In this document: positions 8,857 to 16,606 of the stretch, one piece after another
Layout: every line of letters begins with the position of its first letter
Numbering within the stretch: the stretch's first letter is position 1
Assembly: GCF_030283145.1 (NCBI RefSeq)
Contig: NZ_JASNWE010000007.1
Location: forward strand, 1-64,000
DNA from: Actinomadura xylanilytica
Lineage (GTDB): Bacteria; Actinomycetota; Actinomycetes; Streptosporangiales; Streptosporangiaceae
Direction of reading: 5' to 3'
Length of the DNA stretch: 64,000 nucleotides
Program-made: the position numbers and the translations under genes
Notes under the pieces: model-generated
Told to the model about the DNA's origin: nothing
Database searches by the model: none
The model's input: only the letters and a program-made list of their open reading frames with translations

Positions 8857-9138
8857 GTCCCTGTCTCTTTTCGTGAGTGGATCGCTGATGGACGTCCGCC
8901 GAACACGCACGGCGGATTCCCCCGGTTCGTGCGTCGGCACGCTTCCGGACCTGCGAGACCAGAACAGCAGGGCGATCCGGATGCCACCAGGGCCGCGGGT
9001 GTCATGCCCTGTCCGCCCCTGTCACGCGGACATGTCGCGACACCGTGACCTGCGACAACGCCGTCCCGGTCAGTCGCCGGGACACAGAGAAGCCCTGGTC
9101 GTCTCTGTGACGGCCAGGGCTTCCGTTGTTCAGTCTGG

Positions 9139-9212
9139 GGTGAGTGACGGGACTTGAACCCGCGACATCTTGGACCACAACCAAGTGCTCTACCGGCTGA
9201 GCTACACCCACC
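9139..9212 (-). tRNA. tRNA-His (anticodon GTG)
   Basis: The minus strand reads GTGGGTGTAGCTCAGCCGG with a G at position -1 (complement of 9212). The anticodon loop is TTGTGGT, with anticodon GTG. The T-arm is GGTTCGAGTCC and the 3' acceptor strand is CACTCAC with C73. The extra 5' G opposite C73 is the hallmark of tRNA-His. A CCA end is encoded at 9138-9136. Confidence 0.97.
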
Positions 9213-9279
9213 ATGAGCCGGGATCACTCCCGGCTCCCGATAGTGTAGCGGCTTCCGGGGGGTGGTCGGCTACCTGTGA

Positions 9280-9903
9280 TCAGCCCGTGGGACCGGCGGG
9301 GGGCGCGGCGGCGGCGACGACCTCGGCGGCCAGGGTGCGGGCGGTGTCGGAGTCGGGGCCGGGCTGCGGGACGAACACGGCGGCGCGGTAGTAGCGGAGC
9401 TCCCGGATGCTCTCGGTGATGTCGGCGAGGGCGCGGTGGCCGCCGTTCTTCTCCGGGCTGGCGAAGTAGACGCGCGGGTACCAGCGGCGGGCCAGTTCCT
9501 TGATGCTGGAGACATCGACCATGCGGTAGTGCAGGTGGGCGTCCAGAGCGGGCATGTCGCGGGCCAGGAACGAGCGGTCGGTGGCGATGGAGTTGCCGCA
9601 GAGCGGGGCCTTCTTGGCGTCCTTGACGTGGCCGCGGACGTAGCTGAGGACGGCTTCCTCGGCCTCGGCGAGGGTGATGCCGCCGGCCAGCACCTCCAGC
9701 AGGCCCGAGGTGGTGTGCATGTCGCGCACCAGCTTGGTCATCTGGGCCAGCGCCTCGGGCGGGGGTTTGATCACCAGGTCGACGCCCTCGTCGAGGATGT
9801 TGAGGTCGCTGTCGGTCACCAGCGCGGCTATCTCGATCAGCGCGTCGTCGCGCAGGTCGAGCCCGGTCATTTCGCAATCGATCCAGACGAGCCGCTCGTT
9901 CAT
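9280..9903 (-). CDS. orn: oligoribonuclease (DEDDh 3'-5' exoribonuclease)
   Basis: Degrades short RNA oligonucleotides, in many actinomycetes pGpG and other di-ribonucleotides, to mononucleotides in the cytoplasm. The 207-residue length is typical. Motif I is WIDCEMTGLDL with metal-binding Asp9 and Glu11. The following DLNILDEGVDLVIK and MTKLVRDMHTTSGL blocks are family hallmarks, as is ELARRWYPRVY. The ATG at 9903 lies behind AGGGTG; an upstream in-frame start would add 13 non-homologous residues. It is 16 bp downstream of the flavin-binding protein gene on the same strand, so the two may be co-transcribed. The C-terminus is Ala/Pro-rich. Confidence 0.97.
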   Translation of the reverse strand: MNERLVWIDCEMTGLDLRDDALIEIAALVTDSDLNILDEGVDLVIKPPPEALAQMTKLVRDMHTTSGLLEVLAGGITLAEAEEAVLSYVRGHVKDAKKAPLCGNSIATDRSFLARDMPALDAHLHYRMVDVSSIKELARRWYPRVYFASPEKNGGHRALADITESIRELRYYRAAVFVPQPGPDSDTARTLAAEVVAAAAPPAGPTG

Positions 9904-9919
9904 GGGTTTCACCCTACGA

Positions 9920-10594
9920 CTATGGACGACCGCGCGGGGCATCGAGGCGCCGGCCGGTGATGTGGGCCGGGACGGGGATGCCGGGGCGGAGCCGGGGATC
10001 GGGCTCGGGGGCCCCGAGGACCTGGCGGACGGGGACGACGCCCGCCCACACGTCCAGCGCGTAGTCGTCCTCGTCGTCGCCGGGAGGGCCCTGCCGCACC
10101 TTCACCGACGCCTCGTCCAGGGACAGGGCCAGGACGCTGGTGGCGGCCATCTCCTTGGGGGTGGGCGGGCGGGCGGCGTCCCACTGGCCGGGCGCGAGCC
10201 GTTCGGAGACGGCGCGGAGGGCGGCGGACTTCTCGTCGGGGCCGGTGACCGTCCGGGGCGTCCCGAAGACGAGGGCGCTGCGGTAGTTGATCGAGTGGTT
10301 GAAGATCGCCCGGGCCAGGACGAGGCCGTCCAGGTGGGTGACGGTGACGCAGATCTCCTGGGCTGGGGCCGCGCTCAGGCTGGACGCGCCGGTGGACCCG
10401 TGCAGGTAGAGGGTGTCGTCGATCCGGCCGTACCCGGTGGGGATCACGCGGGGCGAGCCGTTCACGACGACGCCCAGGTGGCAGATCATGCCCGCGTCGA
10501 GGATCTCGTAGAGGGCGGACCGGTCCGAGGCGGCGCGCTTCCCGTACCGGCCGAGGCTGGTGCGGGCGGTCGAGGACAGCGGGGTGGTGTTCAT
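9920..10594 (-). CDS. pyridoxamine 5'-phosphate oxidase-like FMN-binding protein
   Basis: A 224-residue split-barrel flavin-binding protein of the Pyridox_ox_2 type. Family features are the opening LGRYGKRAASDRSALYEILD, ICHLGVVVNGSPRVIPTGYG, then LYLHGSTGASSL and NHSINYRSALVFG. Proteins of this group bind FMN or F420 and often act as small oxidoreductases; the substrate is unknown. It is transcribed divergently from a MocR-type regulator across a 70-bp gap that carries a palindrome. That arrangement, common for MocR/PdxR regulators, suggests it is the regulator's target. A downstream oligoribonuclease gene follows at 16 bp. Confidence 0.85.
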   Translation of the reverse strand: MNTTPLSSTARTSLGRYGKRAASDRSALYEILDAGMICHLGVVVNGSPRVIPTGYGRIDDTLYLHGSTGASSLSAAPAQEICVTVTHLDGLVLARAIFNHSINYRSALVFGTPRTVTGPDEKSAALRAVSERLAPGQWDAARPPTPKEMAATSVLALSLDEASVKVRQGPPGDDEDDYALDVWAGVVPVRQVLGAPEPDPRLRPGIPVPAHITGRRLDAPRGRP

Positions 10595-10615
10595 GCTCGC
10601 CTACGCTAGGAGGGA

Positions 10616-10639
10616 AGTGGCCTGGTCAGTAGGGCCACT
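10616..10639. promoter_or_regulatory. palindrome in the divergent promoter, candidate MocR operator
   Basis: AGTGGCC (10616-10622) and GGCCACT (10633-10639) are perfect 7-bp inverted arms around a 10-bp spacer. It lies between the divergent flavin-binding protein and MocR genes, where an operator for the regulator would be expected. Confidence 0.5.
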
Positions 10640-10664
10640 CGCCACGGAAATCCGGAGACCACTT

Positions 10665-12050
10665 GTGCGTGTCGAGCCGCTCGACCTGCCGCTCGTCGTG
10701 GAGCGGTCCGGCGCCGGGCCGATGAGCGCGCAGCTGGTCGCGCAGTTCCGCGCGGCCATGCGGGAGGGACGGCTCGCGGCGGGGGAGCGGCTGCCGTCCA
10801 GCAGGGCCCTGGCCGGGGTCGTCGGGGTGAGCCGGACGGTCGTCACCGAGGCGTACGAGCAGCTCTACGCCGAAGGATGGCTCGAGGGGCGGCACGGGTC
10901 GGGCACGTACGTCACCGACGGTGTGGCGGCGCCGCCGCCCGGCCCGGCGCCGGAGGCGTTCCCGGAGCGGCGCGCGGCGCCCGCCGGGACGGGGGCCGGG
11001 GTGATCGACCTGCGGCCCGGGGACGCGTGGACCGGCGCCCTCGACACGCCCGCGTGGCGGCGCGCCTGGCGGCTGGCGGCGCGGATGCCGCCGCCGGTCC
11101 CGCGGCGCGACCCGGAGGGGCTGCCCGGGTTGCGGGCCGCGCTGGCCGGCTACATCCGGCGCAGCCGCGGCGTCGCCTGCCCGGTGGACGGGCTGCTGGT
11201 CACCCGGGGCGCGACCAACGGCCTCGACCTGCTGGCCGCCACCGTGCTCGGCCGGGGCGAGCGGGTGGGGGTGGAGGAGCCGGGCTACGGCCGGGCCCGC
11301 GCGGTCCTGGAGGGACGCGGCGCGCAGATCGTGCCGTGCCCGGTCGACGAGCACGGGCTGATCGTGGAGGGGCTGCCGGACGATCTGCGGCTGGTCTACA
11401 CGACGCCGTCCCACCAGTACCCGCTCGGCGGCGTCCTGCCGGTGCCGCGCAGGCAGGCCCTGCTGGCGTGGGCGCGGCGGACGGGGGCGCTGGTCGCCGA
11501 GGACGACTACGACGGAGAGTTCCGGTACGACGTCGCGCCGCTGCCCGCGCTCTACGGCCTCGATCCCGACGCGGTGGTCTACCTGGGCACCACCGCCAAG
11601 ATCCTCACCTCGGACATGGGCGTCGGCTGGCTGGTCGCCCGTCCCGGCCTGGTGGCCGAGATCGCGCGCCGCCGCGAGGAGTTCAACGACCGTCCGGCGG
11701 TGGTGCCGCAGGAGGCGCTCCGGGAGCTGCTGGTCCGGGGGGACCTGGACCGCTACATCCGCCGGATGCGCGCGGAGTACGGGCGCAGGCGCGCGGCCGT
11801 GGTCCGCGCATTGAGCGGGCTGCGCCTGCGCGGCGACACCGCCGGCCTGCACGTCGTGGTGGACCTGCCGGGCCCGGTGGCGGAGCGGGCGGCGCGCGAG
11901 GCCGCGCGGCGCGGGGTGCTGCTGGACACGCTCGAACGCCACCACGCGCGCCCGCCGGGCGCCACCGGCCTGGTGATCGGCTACGGCGCCCCGGCGGGCC
12001 TCGCCGAGCTCAGGGCCGGCTGCGCGGTGGTTCGCGAGCTCGTTGCCTGA
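10665..12050 (+). CDS. MocR/PdxR-family regulator (GntR wHTH fused to aminotransferase fold)
   Basis: A 461-residue transcription factor. It has an N-terminal GntR-type winged helix (about 10-80: LVAQFRAAMREGRLAAGERL, PSSRALAGVVGVSRTVV, GSGTYV) and a C-terminal fold-type I aminotransferase-like domain (about 110-461) that binds PLP. The PLP lysine is Lys312 in GTTAKILTSDMGVGWLV, and EDDYDGEFRYD is conserved. The residues after the lysine differ from the common S-K-x-x-x-P-x-x-R-x-G-Y form: the expected Arg is absent. The GTG at 10665 follows GGAG at 10653; longer in-frame starts run into the divergent promoter. It probably controls the adjacent flavin-binding protein gene and itself. Confidence 0.92.
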   Translation: MRVEPLDLPLVVERSGAGPMSAQLVAQFRAAMREGRLAAGERLPSSRALAGVVGVSRTVVTEAYEQLYAEGWLEGRHGSGTYVTDGVAAPPPGPAPEAFPERRAAPAGTGAGVIDLRPGDAWTGALDTPAWRRAWRLAARMPPPVPRRDPEGLPGLRAALAGYIRRSRGVACPVDGLLVTRGATNGLDLLAATVLGRGERVGVEEPGYGRARAVLEGRGAQIVPCPVDEHGLIVEGLPDDLRLVYTTPSHQYPLGGVLPVPRRQALLAWARRTGALVAEDDYDGEFRYDVAPLPALYGLDPDAVVYLGTTAKILTSDMGVGWLVARPGLVAEIARRREEFNDRPAVVPQEALRELLVRGDLDRYIRRMRAEYGRRRAAVVRALSGLRLRGDTAGLHVVVDLPGPVAERAAREAARRGVLLDTLERHHARPPGATGLVIGYGAPAGLAELRAGCAVVRELVA

Positions 12051-12054
12051 CCCG

Positions 12055-13233
12055 CTAGCCGACGGGTGAGGGAGACGCGGCCGGGGACGGTACGGGCGGC
12101 GGCGGCGCCGGAGCGCGGACGGGGGTGTCGCGCCGGGGCGGCTCGATCCGTCCGGGGCCGGTCGCGCCGGGTCCGTGCATGGGCTCGGCGGGTTGCGCGG
12201 GCTGCGGGGGCTGGCCGGTGTGCAGGGAGTCGGCGGCCAGCGCGCGTTCGGCCGAGTGGTGGAACTCGGTGTGGCGGGCGGGCTCGGCGGCGCGCTGGAG
12301 TTCGGCCGGACGCGCGGGTTCGCCGCCCTGGAGGGGGAGCGCGGACGGACGCGCCGGTTCGGCGGTCCGCCTGGGGGCGGCGGTGGCCAGCACGGGCTCG
12401 GCGGGTTGCGCGGGCTGACTCTGTGGAGCGGCGTGGCCGCTCAGCGCGGGCTCGGCGGCGGGCCGTAGGGGAGTGGTACTGCGCAGGGGTTCGACGACCC
12501 TCACCGGCTCGGGCGTCCAGATGGGCTTGCCCGGATATGCGGGTTGCGGACTGCGGCGCGGGACGTCCGGGCGCGGGACGTCGGGACGTTGCGCGGCCGG
12601 GCGTGTGGGCGAGCCGGAGCCCGGCGAGCCGGTGCCGATCACCTCGCCCGTGGTGAGGAGGGACGGCTTCGGGATGGGGGCCAGCGGGGTGTCGGGGCCG
12701 GTGATGCGCCGGATGTCGATGCCGCCGGGGTCGGGACGGTCGGCGCCGGGGACCTGGGAGGCGCCGTAGTGGCCGCCCCGCGCCCAGGCGCGGCGGTCGC
12801 GCCGGGAGTGGTAGGACTGCGGCGACGGCAGCGGCGGGCCGGCGAGCCAGTGCCGGGCGACGCCCCAGGCGTCCAGCCAGCGCATGATCGGGTCGAGCCC
12901 GGCGAGCAGCGTCCCGGTGAAGGGGGCGCGGGCGTGGCCGACCACCATGATCTGCACGCAGACCCGGCCCTCCCGGCCGGCGCCGTCGTCGCCGAGCAGC
13001 CGTCCCGCGCGGGTGGCGGGGACGAGCTGGAGGACCTCCCCGGAGCCCGGATTCCACACCAGGTGCGCGGCGCGGTCCTCCTTCACCAGGTCGGCGGCGA
13101 CCGAGCGGGCCGAGACGGCACGGGGGTCGGACTCGCTGCTGAACCAGACGACACGGGGAGCACCTCCCTGCAACGCTCCACCGTCCTGTCGTGCGGGCAT
13201 GCGTGCGGCTCCCGGTAGCCATGCGTCGGCCAC
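12055..13233 (-). CDS. amidase-like protein with a long Pro-rich tail, function unknown
   Basis: About 392 residues. The N-terminal 150 or so form a compact domain: APRVVWFSSESDPRAVSARS, HLVWNPGSGEVLQLVPATRA, RVCVQIMVVG, PIMRWLDAWGVAR, then WARGGHYGASQVPGADRPDP. The GHYGASQVP-DPG-IDI ending resembles the end of N-acetylmuramoyl-L-alanine amidase (Amidase_2/PGRP) folds, so a peptidoglycan-related or amidase-like role is possible but unproven. The rest is low-complexity Pro/Ala/Glu/Arg repeats of the AEPARP kind. No signal peptide is visible. GTG 13233 follows six G bases at ideal spacing. The stop is 4 bp from the convergent MocR gene. Confidence 0.7.
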   Translation of the reverse strand: MADAWLPGAARMPARQDGGALQGGAPRVVWFSSESDPRAVSARSVAADLVKEDRAAHLVWNPGSGEVLQLVPATRAGRLLGDDGAGREGRVCVQIMVVGHARAPFTGTLLAGLDPIMRWLDAWGVARHWLAGPPLPSPQSYHSRRDRRAWARGGHYGASQVPGADRPDPGGIDIRRITGPDTPLAPIPKPSLLTTGEVIGTGSPGSGSPTRPAAQRPDVPRPDVPRRSPQPAYPGKPIWTPEPVRVVEPLRSTTPLRPAAEPALSGHAAPQSQPAQPAEPVLATAAPRRTAEPARPSALPLQGGEPARPAELQRAAEPARHTEFHHSAERALAADSLHTGQPPQPAQPAEPMHGPGATGPGRIEPPRRDTPVRAPAPPPPVPSPAASPSPVG

Positions 13234-13626
13234 GGTGCGTCCCCCCAATCGGGCAGTCCGGCCCCGAATTGGTCTCGGTTCCTTGTTCGTAGCCCAGCCG
13301 GACGCATAAGTCCAGCCTGCCGCCGTGGGCCGGTTTCGGCGGCTTGCACACCCCGCAAGGGATTGGTCCCAGTCTGATCGGGTGTCGTCGGTGATGCGTA
13401 CCCCTCCCGCCCCGCTAATCCACCTAGGGCCGTCCCGTTCCTGCGGTACGTGCCCGGCGGGCTCCCCGGACGCCGCCGTTCCTCCTGGTCAGCGCTCCGG
13501 GGCCGGGTCGAGCGAAAGGATCATGGTAACGGCCGGAAGTGGCCGAAGGGTTACCGTCCGCACTGGAGGGCCTTGGACGGGGGCGGGGTTCACAGCCCGG
13601 ACCGAGCCACGTTCTAATAGGGCCCC
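13234..13626. other. 393-bp divergent intergenic region
   Basis: Lies between two divergent genes and must hold both promoters. I see no clear -35/-10 pair, riboswitch or terminator. A stretch near 13270-13330 is less GC-rich than its surroundings. Confidence 0.5.
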
Positions 13627-14712
13627 ATGAGCGCTGACGCTGAACTTCCGGCCGGGGTACCCGGCATCGACGTCCCGCGCCTGGCGGACTGGCTGGCGCG
13701 CGCGCTGCCCGGAACCGGGCGGATCACCGCGATCGACCTGATCGCCGGCGGGCGGTCCAACCTGACCTACGGGATCACACTGGAGGGCGGGCGCCGGATC
13801 GTGCTGCGCCGCCCGCCGCTCGGGCACGTCCTGCCGACCGCCCACGACATGGGGCGCGAGTACCGGGTGCTGTCGGCGCTGAGCGCGGGGAGCGAGGTGC
13901 CGGTGCCGGCCACGCTGGCGTTCTGCGACGACGAGGGCGTCATCGGCGCCCGCTTCTACCTGATGGACTTCGTCGAGGGCCAGGTGCTGCGCACCCGCGA
14001 GGACGCCGCCGACCTCACCCCCGAGCAGGCCGCCGGGCTCAGCGAGGCGCTCGCCGCCGCGCTCGCGGCGATCCACACCGTCGACGTCGAGGCCGTCGGC
14101 CTGGCGGACTTCGGCCGGCCGAGCGGCTACATGGCCCGCCAGCTCAAGCGCTGGGGCAAGCAGTGGGACAGCTCGCAGGAGGCGATCCGCGCCGGCGGCA
14201 ACGCCCACGACCTGCCCGAGTACGACCGGCTGGTCGCGCGGCTGGCCGAGCGGCTGCCCGCCGACGCCCCGGCCCGGCTGGTGCACGGCGACTTCCGGCT
14301 CGACAACGCGCTGGCCCGGCTGAAGCCGCGGCCCGAGATCGCCGCGGTGGTCGACTGGGAGATGTCGACCCTGGGCGATCCGCTGTCGGACCTGGGCCTG
14401 ACCCTGGTCTACTGGGCCGAGGCGACCGACGCGCAGCAGCTCCCGGTCGGGGCCACCATCACCACCGCGCCCGGCTTCCTCACCCGGCGGCAGTTCACCG
14501 AGCGGTACGCCGCGCTGACCGGGTACGACCTGGCCGACCTCGACTTCTACGTCGCGTTCGCCTGCTTCAAGCTCGCGGTGATCCTGGAGGGCATCCACGC
14601 CCGCTACCTGCAAAACGCCACCGTCGGCGAGGGGTTCGACACGATCGGGGACGCGGTGCCCGTCCTGCTCACCCGCGCGCACGGCACGCTCGACGCCGGC
14701 TCCCCCTGGTAG
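13627..14712 (+). CDS. phosphotransferase family protein (APH/ACAD10-11-like kinase fold)
   Basis: A 361-residue soluble enzyme of the aminoglycoside phosphotransferase fold, most like the group related to the kinase domain of ACAD10/ACAD11. The catalytic HGDFRLDN motif (HGD-4-N), followed by VVDWEMSTLGDPLSDLG supplying the metal-binding Asp, is clear. The N-terminal LIAGGRSNLTYGITLEGGRR and IVLRRPP nucleotide-binding segment is present. Members phosphorylate small hydroxylated substrates, in this branch possibly hydroxyacyl-CoAs; a role in drug resistance is not supported. It stands alone, with a plain ATG start and a weak AGGG upstream, and is convergent with the first ECF sigma fusion gene 38 bp downstream. 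Confidence 0.88.
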   Translation: MSADAELPAGVPGIDVPRLADWLARALPGTGRITAIDLIAGGRSNLTYGITLEGGRRIVLRRPPLGHVLPTAHDMGREYRVLSALSAGSEVPVPATLAFCDDEGVIGARFYLMDFVEGQVLRTREDAADLTPEQAAGLSEALAAALAAIHTVDVEAVGLADFGRPSGYMARQLKRWGKQWDSSQEAIRAGGNAHDLPEYDRLVARLAERLPADAPARLVHGDFRLDNALARLKPRPEIAAVVDWEMSTLGDPLSDLGLTLVYWAEATDAQQLPVGATITTAPGFLTRRQFTERYAALTGYDLADLDFYVAFACFKLAVILEGIHARYLQNATVGEGFDTIGDAVPVLLTRAHGTLDAGSPW

Positions 14713-14749
14713 GACGCGGCCGTCCGCGTCCCCCAGGAGGCGTCCCCGA

Positions 14750-16246
14750 TCAGCAGTAGGCGACCGGCGCGGAGCCGCCGGAGGTGAACGAGACCGCGCC
14801 GTCCTTCGGGACCCAGCACATCCCGTTGGTGCGGCGGACGGTCACCCCGGCGGTCTGGCCGGCCGACAACCGGCCCGACCCGCCGGCGTCGAGGTCGCCG
14901 GAGGTGCCGGTGACCCGCCAGGTGACCGGGCCGCCGACCGCCCTGATCGTGATCGTGCACGATTCGTCGCGGCCCATGTCGCAGCCGGCCACCGACAGGT
15001 TGCCCGGCGCGGGCGGATCGGGCCGGTGCGGCGGCGGCGGTTTCGGTGACGCCGGTTTCGTGGTCGGCGGCTTGCTCGTCGGCGTCTTGGACGGTGACGG
15101 CGACTTCGACGGCGTCGGGCTGGAACTGCTCGGCGTCGGCGAGGCGCTGGTGCTGGGCGTCCGCGACGGGTCGGGCGACGGGTCGGGCGAGGCGGCGGAC
15201 GACCCGTCGCCGGCCGCCGCCGAGCTCACCCCGGGCGCCGGGCCCGTGGCGCCGGTCTTCTCGCCCGAGCCGCTGAACGCCGAGACCGATACCGCGATCA
15301 CCGCGACGGCGGCGACGCCGCCCGCGACCGCGGCGATGAGCGGGCCGCGGCGGCGGGCCGGCGCGCGGTCCCGGGTGCGGGCGGCCACCGGCTCGTAGGG
15401 GACCGGCCAGCCGTACTCGTCGAACGGCTCGGTCCAGGCCGCGATGGAGCGGCGGTTCTCGGCCCGGTCGGCGGCGGTCGCCGCGGTCAGCACGTCCAGC
15501 CGCAGGTCGCCCGGGATCGCCGCGATGGGCAGCACGGCCAGCAGCCGGTCGGCGGGCAGCGACGGGGTCTCGCGCGTGCCGCACGTCGGGCAGCTCGCCA
15601 CGTGCCGGACCAGGGTCGAGGAGGTCTGCGGGGACAGCGGCCAGGACTCGGTCAGCGCCGAGACGCTCGGGCAGTCCTTCCAGTGGTTCTGCGCGATCAG
15701 CGCGGCGTGCAGCGCGGCCGACAGGGTCCCGCGGGCCCTGGTGACCAGCTCGTCGGCCTCCTCGACCTCGATGCCGAAGACCCCGGACAGGTCCACCGCG
15801 TCCAGTTCGTGCCGGACCGCCAGGTCGATCGCCTCGCGCTGCCGCCCGTTGAGCGCGGCGAGGGCGCTGTGCGCCAGCAGGCGGCGCTCCTCGCGGCGGG
15901 AGATCTGCTCCTCCGACAGGTCGTCCTCGGCCTCGGGCGCCTCCTGCCCGATGTGCCGGTTCGGGCTGTCGCGGCGCCGCATGCACTCCTTGCGGGCGAC
16001 GGCGTACAGCCAGCCGCGCAGCCGGTCGGGCTCGCCCAGCATGGCGACGTGCTCGCGGGCCGCGATCACGCAGTTGCGCAGCGCGCCCGTCGCCTCGATC
16101 CGGTCGCGCAGCAGCCCGTGGCAGTAGTCGAACAGGAAAGGGGCGTAGGTGTCGTAGACCTCGGTCAGCGCGATGACGTCGCCGGCGCGCAGTGCCTCCG
16201 CCAGCCGGAGGTCGTCGAACTGACCGGGACCTGGCCCTCCGGCCAC
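14750..16246 (-). CDS. ECF sigma factor fused to zinc-finger, membrane helix and extracellular domain (copy 1)
   Basis: A 498-residue multidomain protein. Sigma region 2 lies near 10-90 (DTYAPFLFDYCHGLLRDR, RLRGWLYAVARKECMRRRD), and region 4 near 120-185 (ALAALNGRQREAIDLAVRHE). A zinc-finger-like anti-sigma motif follows near 215-225 (RHVASCPTCG). One membrane helix (about 303-325, LIAAVAGGVAAVAVIAVSV) leads to a Ser/Thr/Pro-rich stalk and an external domain of about 80 residues with four Cys and GGPVTWRVTGTSGDL. It resembles actinobacterial ECF groups with C-terminal extensions. The start is GTG 16246, because GGGAGGG sits 5 bp upstream; the frame stays open further upstream but lacks such a site. 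Its paralogue lies immediately upstream on the same strand. Confidence 0.85.
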   Translation of the reverse strand: MAGGPGPGQFDDLRLAEALRAGDVIALTEVYDTYAPFLFDYCHGLLRDRIEATGALRNCVIAAREHVAMLGEPDRLRGWLYAVARKECMRRRDSPNRHIGQEAPEAEDDLSEEQISRREERRLLAHSALAALNGRQREAIDLAVRHELDAVDLSGVFGIEVEEADELVTRARGTLSAALHAALIAQNHWKDCPSVSALTESWPLSPQTSSTLVRHVASCPTCGTRETPSLPADRLLAVLPIAAIPGDLRLDVLTAATAADRAENRRSIAAWTEPFDEYGWPVPYEPVAARTRDRAPARRRGPLIAAVAGGVAAVAVIAVSVSAFSGSGEKTGATGPAPGVSSAAAGDGSSAASPDPSPDPSRTPSTSASPTPSSSSPTPSKSPSPSKTPTSKPPTTKPASPKPPPPHRPDPPAPGNLSVAGCDMGRDESCTITIRAVGGPVTWRVTGTSGDLDAGGSGRLSAGQTAGVTVRRTNGMCWVPKDGAVSFTSGGSAPVAYC

Positions 16247-16606
16247 GGGAACCCTCCCAGGTGAATCGGTGTCTTCGGACGTGCCTGCGGTGAACGCGGG
16301 CCATGGCCCCGCCACTCTGGCTGCCCGATCCTGCCACCAAGTCAGGGAGATTTCTCCCTTTAGGGACGATTACGTGACCGGCGCGGTACGCGCCGTGGCC
16401 ATCCGGGCATGTAGAGCACCGGTTTCGCGGCCGATGTGATCTGAGTCTCAAGGGTCCCGTCCGGCGGGCGCACGCCCGGTTTTCGCCCGGTCCGCGTCCG
16501 GTTCACGCCCGATCCGCGTCCGGGACGCGTCGTCCCTCATCGAAACGGACGCCGAGCCTGGAACCGGACGTGGACGTGCGGCGTGGGAGACGAGCTGGGA
16601 GGCGGC
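16247..16606. other. 360-bp gap between the two sigma-fusion genes
   Basis: The gap suggests that the two paralogues are transcribed separately, each with its own promoter. It holds a 22-bp tandem repeat at 16480-16523 and a less GC-rich patch near 16330-16375 that could be the promoter of the downstream copy. I see no typical -35 AAC / -10 GTC ECF pair that I would defend. Confidence 0.5.
16480..16523. repeat. 22-bp tandem repeat, two copies
   Basis: Two adjacent 22-bp units, 16480-16501 and 16502-16523, share the core TCCGCGTCCGG and differ at three positions. They lie just downstream of the 16607 stop, within the inter-paralogue gap. Function unknown; it may only be local slippage. Confidence 0.7.

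Noticed and set aside
13627..14712. Aminoglycoside resistance gene
   Set aside because: The fold is APH-like, but the sequence fits the ACAD10/11-like group, not known resistance kinases; there is no resistance context.
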